Assembly: GCF_947286155.1 (NCBI RefSeq)
Contig: NZ_CAMYPD010000053.1
Coordinates: forward strand, 1 to 16,375
Reading direction: 5' to 3'
Length of the DNA: 16,375 bases
Origin: an uncultured Tessaracoccus sp.
GTDB taxonomy: Bacteria; Actinomycetota; Actinomycetes; Propionibacteriales; Propionibacteriaceae
In this document: in pieces, positions 1-6,161 of the stretch
Numbering within the stretch: position 1 is the stretch's first letter
Layout of the letters: every line of letters starts with the position of its first letter
Notes under the pieces: generated by a model
Told to the model about the DNA's origin: nothing
What the model saw: the letters and a program-made list of their open reading frames with translations, nothing else
The model's database searches: none
Made by a program: the position numbers and the translations under genes

Positions 1-675
1 ATCCTGATGAACGGCGAGCAACTCATCCTCGCCATCGTATTTCCCGTCGCCATCTTGGTTGCCGGCAAGATGTGGGGCGCGCGGTTCGGCGTCGACTACC
101 AACATCTGGCGCCGTCGGTGCTGGGCATGGTGCTGTGGTCGTCGGGGCTCACGACGCTCGCCATCGCCACCGGATTTGAGCGACGCTACAACGTGCTCGA
201 GCGCCTCACCGCGACCCCGCTGGGCAAGGACGGCATTCTGCTCGGTAAGGCGCTGTCGATCGCGATGATCACCTTGGGGCAGGTGGCTGCGCTCGGCGTG
301 CTCGGGCTGCTGATGGGGTGGCGCCCCGCGGTCGCCCCTACGGCGTGGCTCGTCACGACGGTGACGTGCGTCGTCGGTATGGCGGCGTTCATTGCGCTCG
401 GATTGGCCATCGCTGGTTCGCTTCGCCCGGAGACGACGCTGGCGCTGGCGAACTTGTTGTTCTTGGTTGGGCTCCCGCTCGGCATCGTGATTCCCGTGAC
501 GGCATTCCCCGGTTGGGCGCAACCGATCCTCACGGCGCTACCCACCGCGGCCGTCGGAGAGTCGCTGCGTGCGGGGGGAACGGGTACAGTGCTTTGGTTG
601 CCGCTCGTCGTGGCGGCCGTGTGGGCTGCGGCGGCTGCGGCGCTTGCCAGAAAGGTATTTCGTTGGACCTCTTGA
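1..675 (+). CDS. ABC-2 type transporter permease (5' end cut off)
   Basis: This is the C-terminal part of a membrane permease of the ABC-2 family (DrrB-like drug or lipid exporters). The frame is open to the left edge of the window, so the ATG at 7 is probably internal and the true start lies outside. Several hydrophobic segments are visible. Between them is the family-typical cytoplasmic stretch FERRYNVLERLTATPLGKD, which resembles the FERRxGxLxxLxxTPL signature of ABC-2 permeases. The end is also typical, with a hydrophobic run broken by FPGWAQPILTALPTAAVGESLR. The partner ATPase gene is expected upstream, outside the window. The stop overlaps the ctaA start by 13 nt, so the two are co-transcribed. 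ABC genes beside ctaA are also seen in mycobacteria. The substrate is unknown. Confidence 0.88.
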   Translation: MLMNGEQLILAIVFPVAILVAGKMWGARFGVDYQHLAPSVLGMVLWSSGLTTLAIATGFERRYNVLERLTATPLGKDGILLGKALSIAMITLGQVAALGVLGLLMGWRPAVAPTAWLVTTVTCVVGMAAFIALGLAIAGSLRPETTLALANLLFLVGLPLGIVIPVTAFPGWAQPILTALPTAAVGESLRAGGTGTVLWLPLVVAAVWAAAAAALARKVFRWTS

Positions 676-1553
676 AGAAGCTCGTCGGCACGCAGCGCGC
701 GCTGATGGCGTGGCTGTGGGCGTCGCTGATCTGCAACATGGGCATCGTGGTCACAGGCGGCATCGTGCGCCTGACTGGCTCGGGGCTCGGCTGCTCCGAC
801 TGGCCCTACTGCACGCCAGACCGGCTCACCCCGCACCCTGAGCTGGGCATCCACGGGCTCATCGAGTTCGGCAACCGCACGCTCACCGGCGTGCTGTGCT
901 TCGTCGCGCTCGGCGCGTGGATCGCGGCCTGGTGGGTGCGCGGACGCGGCACCAAGCTGTGGTGGGTGACGTTCGCCGTCGGATGGGGCATCGTCGCGCA
1001 GGCCATCGTCGGCGGTATCACGGTGAAGCTGGGGCTCAACCCGTTCATCGTCGGCTTCCACCTCACGGCATCCATTCCGCTCATCGTGTTGTGCACGTGG
1101 GGTGTGTTGTTGGGGCGTGACAACGTGCCGGCTGCGACGTCGGCCGGCACCCGGGCGCTCATCGTCGGCACCTTCTGCGCGGCAATGGTGAGCGTGATCA
1201 CTGGCACGCTCACGACGGGCGCCGGCCCCCATGCCGGCGACGCCAACGCGCCGCGCAACGGGCTGAACATCGAGCAGATCGCGCGCATCCACGCGCTCTC
1301 AGCGTGGGTGGTGGCCATCCTCGCCGTCGCCTGCGTCGTGGTGTGCAAGCGTGCGGCCAACCGCGAAGCGGCCCGCCTAGCGACGATGTTCCTCGCCACC
1401 GTCGCGCTGCAGGGCGCCATCGGCTACCTGCAGTACTTCCTGGGCATCCCGGCAACCGTGGTGTGGATGCACATGGCCGGCCTCACCGTCTTCGCCGCAG
1501 CCTCGGCCTGGCTGCTGTTCGGCACCAAGGTCGCAAAGCCAACCCTCACCTGA
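663..1553 (+). CDS. ctaA: Heme A synthase (COX15/CtaA family)
   Basis: CtaA oxidises the C8 methyl group of heme O to a formyl group, giving heme A for aa3-type cytochrome c oxidase; it is an integral membrane protein. The predicted product has 296 residues and about eight hydrophobic segments. Four histidines in family positions probably ligate heme: H64 (IHGLIEFGNR), H133 (FHLTAS), H210 (IHALSAW) and H270 (WMHMAG). A cysteine pair, C44 and C50, lies in the first loop (GLGCSDWPYC), and the GPHAGD motif is at 189-194. I chose the TTG at 663 because an AAAGG at 651-655 lies 7 nt before it and the protein then has normal length; a longer open frame upstream is only a shadow of the permease gene. 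A TTG at 672, overlapping the permease stop as TTGA, is the alternative. CtaB, the preceding enzyme, is encoded on the other strand at 5155-6078. Confidence 0.92.
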   Translation: MDLLKKLVGTQRALMAWLWASLICNMGIVVTGGIVRLTGSGLGCSDWPYCTPDRLTPHPELGIHGLIEFGNRTLTGVLCFVALGAWIAAWWVRGRGTKLWWVTFAVGWGIVAQAIVGGITVKLGLNPFIVGFHLTASIPLIVLCTWGVLLGRDNVPAATSAGTRALIVGTFCAAMVSVITGTLTTGAGPHAGDANAPRNGLNIEQIARIHALSAWVVAILAVACVVVCKRAANREAARLATMFLATVALQGAIGYLQYFLGIPATVVWMHMAGLTVFAAASAWLLFGTKVAKPTLT

Positions 1554-1564
1554 GCCCGACGCAA

Positions 1565-1570
1565 TAGAGT
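1565..1570 (+). promoter_or_regulatory. Possible -10 element for the M3 peptidase gene
   Basis: TAGAGT fits the actinobacterial TANNNT -10 pattern and lies just after the ctaA stop. Transcription would begin near 1577, giving a leader of about 29 nt that contains the GAAAGG ribosome site at 1593-1598. I see no convincing -35 box. This is an inference from pattern only. Confidence 0.35.
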
Positions 1571-1605
1571 GGGTGGCCGAAGCACAACGAGACGAAAGGC
1601 CACCG

Positions 1606-3546
1606 ATGGCATTGCCTGACTTCGCCAGCTACTCGGCTGAGCGCTACCGCGACGAGATCAACCAGGGCATGGCCCACCAGAAGCAGACGCTCGCGACGCT
1701 GCGCAGCGACGACGCCCCCGCCACGCGCGAAAACGTGCTCGACATGTGGGAGGACGCGCGTCGACCACTCAACCTGGTGCTCTCGATGTTCTACTCGGTG
1801 AAAGCTGCTGACACCACCGACGAACTGGACGCGATCGCCGAGGAGTACGCGAGCAAGCTGTCCGCCCACGACGACGAAATCTACCTCGACAAGGGCATCT
1901 ACGATCGTCTGCAGGCGCTGCAACGCCGATTCGACGACGGTGAGGTCGAGGCTGATGATCAGGACCGCTACCACCTGGCCGAGCTGCTGAACGACTTCGA
2001 ACGAGCCGGCGTCGCACTCGACGATGCGGAGCAGGCGCGTCTTCGCGAGCTGAACGGGCGCATCGCGGAGCTGTCCACGACGTTCGAGCGCCTCAACCGT
2101 GAGGCACGCAATGCCGCCGGGTTTGCCGTCGACGAAGAGGAGCTGGAGGGCCTCTCCCCGGCCGACGTGGATGCCCTGCGCACCGACGACGGCCTCCGCC
2201 TTCAGCTGGTGAACACCACGCAGCAGCCACTCACCGCCAAACTCGCCAACGCCGACTTGCGACGCCGCGTCCTCGACGCTTCCCTTACACGCGGGCTGGG
2301 CGAGTTCGATACGCGCGAGACCCTCGTCGAGTTGGCTCGCGTGCGCGCCGAGCGCGCCACGTTGCTCGGGTACCCGTCGCATGCGGCACTCGTCGCGTCG
2401 AAGGGTACGGCGAAGACGACGCAGGCCATCGAGGAGGTGCTCATCCCTCTGGCACAGGCGGCGCTGGCGAAAACGCGGAAGGAAGCCGCCGAGCTCGCCG
2501 AGAAGTACGCCGAGCTCAATCCCGGCGCCACCTTCACGGCAGCCGACTGGCAGTACGTCGAGGCGCAGCTACGCAAGGAGCGGTTCGCCTTCGACGAGTC
2601 GGAACTCGACGAGTACCTCACCGTCGAGAAGGTCACCGAGGCCTGTTACGCGGCGGCCACCGAACTGTACGGCATCACGTTCAAGCTCCGCGACGATCTG
2701 CGCGGGCATGTCGAGGACGCGCAGGTATACGAGGTGTCTAACGCCGACGGCTCCCCCGTCGGGCTGTTCCTCATGGACCTCTGGGCGCGCCCGACGAAGA
2801 ACGGCGGCGCCTGGATGACCGGCATCAACGAGGTGTCGACGCTCTCCGACGAGCTGCCCATCGTCACCAACAACTGCAACTACCGCAAGACCGTGCCGAC
2901 CGTGACCTGGGACGAGGTCATCACCATGTTCCACGAGTTCGGACACGCGCTGCACGGCCTGTTTGGCAAGGCCAAATACCCGTCGCGTTCGGGTACGAGC
3001 GTGCCGCGCGATTTCGTTGAATTCCCCAGCCAGGTCAACGAGCACTGGGCGTGGCAGCCGGGACGGGTGCTGCCCGCCGAGTGGTTGGAGAAGCTGCAGG
3101 CCGCCAGCGAGTTTGGGCTGGGGTATGCCAAGGCTGAGGCACTCATCGCCGCGGTGCTCGACTACGTGTGGCACTCCACGCCGCTCGATGAGCTCCCCGC
3201 TTCGGCCGACGAGGTGGCCGCCTTCGAGCAGTCCGCGCTCGAGCGCTACGGGCTGGCCGACGACATCTGCCCGCCGCGCTACCGCACGCAGTACTTCGCG
3301 CACATCTGGGGCGGCGGCTACGCGGCCAGCTACTACGGCTACACCTGGGCCGAGGTGCTCGACGCGGATGCTGTGGCCTGGTTCGAGGAGCAAGGCGGCG
3401 GCACCCGAGCAAACGGCGACCACTTCCGCGCGACGCTGCTCGGCCCCGCAGGCGGTGTCGACCCGATGCAGACCTACCGGACATTCCGCGGGCGCGACCC
3501 GGAGCTGCAGCCGCTGCTCGACCGCCTGGGCTTGACGTTGGCGTAG
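1606..3546 (+). CDS. dcp: M3-family zinc metallopeptidase, peptidyl-dipeptidase Dcp type
   Basis: The 646-residue product belongs to the thimet oligopeptidase/M3 family. The zinc site is intact: H443-E-F-G-H447 supplies two ligands and the catalytic glutamate E444, and E472 (DFVEFPSQ) is the third ligand, 29 residues after the first histidine as in thimet oligopeptidase. The surrounding HEFGHALHGLF and SGTSVPRDFVEFPSQVNEHW match Dcp, which removes dipeptides from peptide C-termini, better than oligopeptidase A. There is no signal peptide, so it is probably cytosolic and recycles peptides. I chose the ATG at 1606, not the in-frame GTG at 1573, because GAAAGG lies 7 nt upstream and MALPDFASYSAERY is a natural N-terminus. 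It is followed by a repeat-containing gap and faces the convergent GalT-like gene. Dcp versus a broader oligopeptidase is the main uncertainty. Confidence 0.92.
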   Translation: MALPDFASYSAERYRDEINQGMAHQKQTLATLRSDDAPATRENVLDMWEDARRPLNLVLSMFYSVKAADTTDELDAIAEEYASKLSAHDDEIYLDKGIYDRLQALQRRFDDGEVEADDQDRYHLAELLNDFERAGVALDDAEQARLRELNGRIAELSTTFERLNREARNAAGFAVDEEELEGLSPADVDALRTDDGLRLQLVNTTQQPLTAKLANADLRRRVLDASLTRGLGEFDTRETLVELARVRAERATLLGYPSHAALVASKGTAKTTQAIEEVLIPLAQAALAKTRKEAAELAEKYAELNPGATFTAADWQYVEAQLRKERFAFDESELDEYLTVEKVTEACYAAATELYGITFKLRDDLRGHVEDAQVYEVSNADGSPVGLFLMDLWARPTKNGGAWMTGINEVSTLSDELPIVTNNCNYRKTVPTVTWDEVITMFHEFGHALHGLFGKAKYPSRSGTSVPRDFVEFPSQVNEHWAWQPGRVLPAEWLEKLQAASEFGLGYAKAEALIAAVLDYVWHSTPLDELPASADEVAAFEQSALERYGLADDICPPRYRTQYFAHIWGGGYAASYYGYTWAEVLDADAVAWFEEQGGGTRANGDHFRATLLGPAGGVDPMQTYRTFRGRDPELQPLLDRLGLTLA

Positions 3547-3554
3547 TACCGCAC

Positions 3555-3597
3555 GGGATTTCGATACGCCCGCTACGCGGGCTACTCAATCACCGGG
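3555..3597 (+). repeat. Palindromic intergenic repeat, copy A
   Basis: The unit is TTTCGATAC (3559-3567), a hairpin GCCCGC-TAC-GCGGGC (3568-3582) and TACTCAATCACCGGG (3583-3597). Copy B at 3743-3784 has the same flanks but a different, still perfectly paired, stem. It lies 8 nt after the dcp stop, so it could also act as a transcription end. The form resembles REP-like elements (TTTCGA...TCAACCACC) that I recall from other actinobacterial genomes; that recollection has not been checked. Confidence 0.75.
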
Positions 3598-3641
3598 GGC
3601 GGCCCTCACCCGGCCCTCGAGTGGGCGGCGCAGCGATCGAA

Positions 3642-3723
3642 AAACTTCAAAATCCGTACGCAGATTGACCAAACACCCCTAATACGGGCCCTTCATCTCA
3701 TCTGCGTACGGATTTTGAAGTTT
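3642..3723. repeat. Long perfect inverted repeat with AT-rich arms
   Basis: The left arm 3642-3665 and right arm 3700-3723 are perfect reverse complements over 24 bp, separated by a 34-nt spacer (3666-3699). The left arm starts AAACTTCAAAATCC and ends GTACGCAGAT. By count the arms hold 9 G or C in 24, well below the surrounding genes. As RNA this would form a very stable hairpin. It contains no convincing ORF. It could be a MITE-like remnant, a bidirectional terminator for the two convergent genes, or a protein-binding site; the sequence does not decide. Confidence 0.85.
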
Positions 3724-3742
3724 CGTGGTGGGTGACTTCGGC

Positions 3743-3784
3743 GGGTTTCGATACGCGAGCTTCGCTCGCTACTCAACCACCGGC
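3743..3784 (+). repeat. Palindromic intergenic repeat, copy B
   Basis: This is the second copy, in the same orientation as copy A: TTTCGATAC (3746-3754), hairpin GCGAGC-TTC-GCTCGC (3755-3769), then TACTCAACCACCGGC (3770-3784). Against copy A the stem differs at two base pairs, and both changes are compensated on the other side. It lies 26 nt beyond the stop of the GalT-like gene on the opposite strand. Confidence 0.75.
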
Positions 3785-3810
3785 GCGGGGTGGCCCCGGC
3801 GTGCCCACGA

Positions 3811-5136
3811 TCAGCGGCGGTAGCGCAGCGGGTTCGGTTGGCAGCTGCATTCGGTGGCGATGCGCAGGCTGGCGGCGATCCGCCCATGGTCGCGCAGTGC
3901 GTGCAACTGCGCGACCACCTTGTCGCGCAGCGTCATCGGGTCGATGGTGTTGAGGTAGATCTTCGTCGCGCCCTCGAAGCCCGCCAGCGTTGAGACCCGC
4001 CACTTCAGCATGATGCGCCACGGCATCGGCTCGCGCACGTCGATGGGCCGATGGTGCCACTCCTCGTTGCACGCGACGTCGGCGCCCGTCGCGGCATGCA
4101 TCGCGTGCAGCACATCCGACACGCCGTCGATCTCCTGCGTCGAGTGCCGCCATGGGTCCGACTCCTCGGAGCGCGAGTACACCTCGATGGTCGGATACCG
4201 GTGACCAAACCCCGCGAACGCGATGGCGTGGTCGTTCTCTGCGATCATCAGATTGTTTCTGCTCGCATAGTTCGCGGCCGCATCGTTGAAGATGTTGGGA
4301 TTGCGCCTCAGCTTCGCCAGCGTCAGTTCCTGCTGCGTCCCACGCTCGTCGATCGCCACCAGCTGCTTGTGCAGATGGTCGAAGGACGCGCCAGCCGGCT
4401 TCAGCCAATTCTGGAACACGGACACATACCGCGCGTACCGATTCGCGGCGTAGAGCCGCTCCATCGAGTCTACCGTAAACCGCAGGAACCGACGGTGTTC
4501 CTCCGGCCTGAGCGTGCCGGATGATGCCAGCTGGGAGTTCTCCGTAGCGCCGTCGACGAAGTGGCGACGGGCGATGATCACGTCATGCCCTCCCCCGAAA
4601 AAGCCGGATGCCGCCTCCAGCTTCTCGCCGAGCTCCATCCGAGCGATGTCCTCGGGCGCATGCCCGCTCGCCCGTAGCTTGGCCTCCACCACGCCCACCA
4701 CGTGCCGCAGCCCCTCGGGCTCCGCCAGATATGCCTCACGACGGGCAGCGACGTCGTCCGACAGCTCGTAGCCGTAGTTGAGATGCCAGTAGTCGTAGCT
4801 CAAAATCTCGAACAGGTTCGGCACCCGACGAAACTCCGCCGCCTCGTCGAGGAGCTGGCTGGCGGGGACACCGTCGAGCTGCACCCAATCATCGCCGCGG
4901 CGCACGACGCGCGACTTCTCCGGCGGCGTCTCCCAGTAGCGCAGCTCGCAAAAGGCGCAGTGGCGGCCGTGTTCGTCGAGGCTGAGCGGCTGAGGGTCCG
5001 CCACCTGCACGCCCAGCGGGCGATTCCCGCGGCCGGGCACCGTCCACACTTCGGTACCGGTAAAAGGGTTGAGTTGCTTGACCGTGCCATCGGCGAGCAC
5101 ATCAAGATATTCCGGCTCCCGCACAAAGAGATCCAT
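3811..5136 (-). CDS. DUF4921 family protein, galactose-1-phosphate uridylyltransferase-like (HIT superfamily)
   Basis: The 441-residue product is an uncharacterised actinobacterial protein that I assign to DUF4921 from memory. Its fold resembles GalT: a zinc-type C60-AF-C63 followed by ETPPEKSRV matches the GalT N-terminal CxxC...TPPE region. AGASFDHLHKQ (248-258) reproduces the GalT active-site signature, with H254-x-H256-x-Q258 matching H-P-H-G-Q, where the second histidine is the nucleophile. LAGFEGATKIYLNTIDP (384-400) resembles the GalT C-terminal half. A nucleotidyltransferase or phosphorylase-like activity on a nucleoside diphosphate compound is therefore likely; the substrate is unknown. 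The ATG at 5136 has only a weak ribosome site. It lies 18 nt after the ctaB stop on the same strand, so it is probably co-transcribed with ctaB. It is not near galK or galE here, which argues against a plain Leloir role. Confidence 0.8.
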   Translation of the reverse strand: MDLFVREPEYLDVLADGTVKQLNPFTGTEVWTVPGRGNRPLGVQVADPQPLSLDEHGRHCAFCELRYWETPPEKSRVVRRGDDWVQLDGVPASQLLDEAAEFRRVPNLFEILSYDYWHLNYGYELSDDVAARREAYLAEPEGLRHVVGVVEAKLRASGHAPEDIARMELGEKLEAASGFFGGGHDVIIARRHFVDGATENSQLASSGTLRPEEHRRFLRFTVDSMERLYAANRYARYVSVFQNWLKPAGASFDHLHKQLVAIDERGTQQELTLAKLRRNPNIFNDAAANYASRNNLMIAENDHAIAFAGFGHRYPTIEVYSRSEESDPWRHSTQEIDGVSDVLHAMHAATGADVACNEEWHHRPIDVREPMPWRIMLKWRVSTLAGFEGATKIYLNTIDPMTLRDKVVAQLHALRDHGRIAASLRIATECSCQPNPLRYRR

Positions 5137-5154
5137 GCGTCGAGCCTACGCGCC

Positions 5155-6078
5155 TCAGCGCGCGAAGATCAGCGGATCGATTGCGATGGCGAGGAACAAG
5201 ATCGCCAGGTAGCTGTTCGACCAGTGGAACAGGCGCATGGCCTTCAGCTGCGCGCCTTCGAGCCCACGGTTGGCTCGTCTCAGCAGCTGCACAGCTTCCC
5301 AGGTGATGACGGCGCCAGACAGTACCGCCACGACGGCGTAGAGCGGCCCCGTCGGAGCCACCGGCCACAACAGCAGCGACGCGCCCACCGTCAGCAAGGT
5401 GTAGACAAGAATCTGTCTGGCCACCTGCGGGGCCGTCCGAACGACGGGCAGCATCGGCACGCCCGCCGCCGCATAGTCGTCCTTGTAGCGAAACGACAGC
5501 GCCCACGTGTGTGGCGGGGTCCAGAAGAACACCACGGCGAACATGATGATCGGCGGCCAGCTCACCGAGTTCGTCACCGCGGTCCAGCCGATCAGCGGCG
5601 GGAAACAGCCCGCGATGCCACCCCAGATGATGTTCTGCCATGTGCGGCGCTTCAACCAGATCGTGTACACGAACACGTACAGCGCGTTCGCCAGGAGCGC
5701 GAGGCCGGCAGAGAGCCAGTTCGCGCCGAACCCCAAAATGAGCGAGGAGACGACGGCCAGCAGCACGCCAAAAATGGTGGCCGAGCGAACCCCCACCTGG
5801 TGCCGAGGCATGGGGCGACGCCTGGTGCGACGCATGGTCTCGTCGATGTCGCGGTCGAGCACGCAGTTGAAGGTGTTGGCGCTAGCGGCGGCCATCCACC
5901 CACCGAACAAGGTGGCGACGGCGGGCCACAGCGGTGGCAACCCACCTTGCGCGAGGAACATGGCGGGCAGGGTGGTGACGAGCAGCAGCTCGATGATGCG
6001 AGGTTTCGTCAGTGCAACGTAGGCCTTCACCACGTCCCTCGCGCTCGCACGCGACGCGTGTGCCGTCGTAGCCGTCAC
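5155..6078 (-). CDS. ctaB: Protoheme IX farnesyltransferase (heme O synthase)
   Basis: CtaB attaches farnesyl diphosphate to heme B to make heme O, the substrate of CtaA; it is a polytopic membrane enzyme of the UbiA superfamily. The product is 307 residues with many hydrophobic segments. The first prenyl-diphosphate/Mg site is N71-CVL-D75-RDI-D79 followed by ETMRRTRRRPMP. The second loop carries YTIWLKRRTWQNIIWGGIAGC and later YKDDYAAAGVPMLPV, both typical of heme O synthases. I prefer the GTG at 6078 over the upstream start at 6129, because GGGAGG lies about 5 nt before it and the extra 17 residues look unlike the family. It is divergent from zwf, as in other actinobacteria, but tkt and tal are not between them. 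The GalT-like gene follows 18 nt downstream. Confidence 0.93.
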   Translation of the reverse strand: MTATTAHASRASARDVVKAYVALTKPRIIELLLVTTLPAMFLAQGGLPPLWPAVATLFGGWMAAASANTFNCVLDRDIDETMRRTRRRPMPRHQVGVRSATIFGVLLAVVSSLILGFGANWLSAGLALLANALYVFVYTIWLKRRTWQNIIWGGIAGCFPPLIGWTAVTNSVSWPPIIMFAVVFFWTPPHTWALSFRYKDDYAAAGVPMLPVVRTAPQVARQILVYTLLTVGASLLLWPVAPTGPLYAVVAVLSGAVITWEAVQLLRRANRGLEGAQLKAMRLFHWSNSYLAILFLAIAIDPLIFAR

Positions 6079-6104
6079 CTGACCTCCCTCACAATTCCCG
6101 AGGG

Positions 6105-6110
6105 AGTCTA
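6105..6110 (-). promoter_or_regulatory. Possible -10 element for ctaB
   Basis: On the - strand this reads TAGACT, matching TANNNT. Initiation about 7 nt downstream would leave a leader of about 20 nt that contains the GGGAGG ribosome site. No clear -35 box is visible. It shares the 83-nt divergent region with the zwf signal. Confidence 0.33.
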
Positions 6111-6148
6111 CAGCTGAAATAGCGAACATCCTAGTTGCGAAGAACCGT

Positions 6149-6154
6149 TAGGCT
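6149..6154 (+). promoter_or_regulatory. Candidate leaderless -10 element for zwf
   Basis: TAGGCT (TANNNT) is followed by exactly 7 nt and then the GTG at 6162, so transcription could start on the first base of the start codon. No good ribosome site precedes that GTG, which fits a leaderless mRNA. No -35 box is recognised. Confidence 0.42.
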
Positions 6155-6161
6155 GGGGAAT

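Noticed and set aside
318..662. N-terminal extension of ctaA from an upstream start
   Set aside because: This part is a frame shadow of the permease gene; CtaA has normal length from the TTG at 663 with a ribosome site.
186..1292. A 368-codon - strand frame opposite the permease and ctaA
   Set aside because: The translation is Arg/Ala/His-rich with no motif, and the + strand genes have clear membrane-protein signatures.
3642..3723. Insertion sequence or CRISPR array at the inverted repeat
   Set aside because: There is no transposase ORF, no regularly spaced repeat-spacer units and no visible target duplication; only a simple inverted repeat is seen.
4702..6117. A 471-codon open frame on the + strand across the GalT-like gene and ctaB
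   Set aside because: It is antisense to two well-supported genes, its translation is low-complexity and rich in Arg, His and Gln, and it has no family motif. Long antisense frames are expected in GC-rich DNA.
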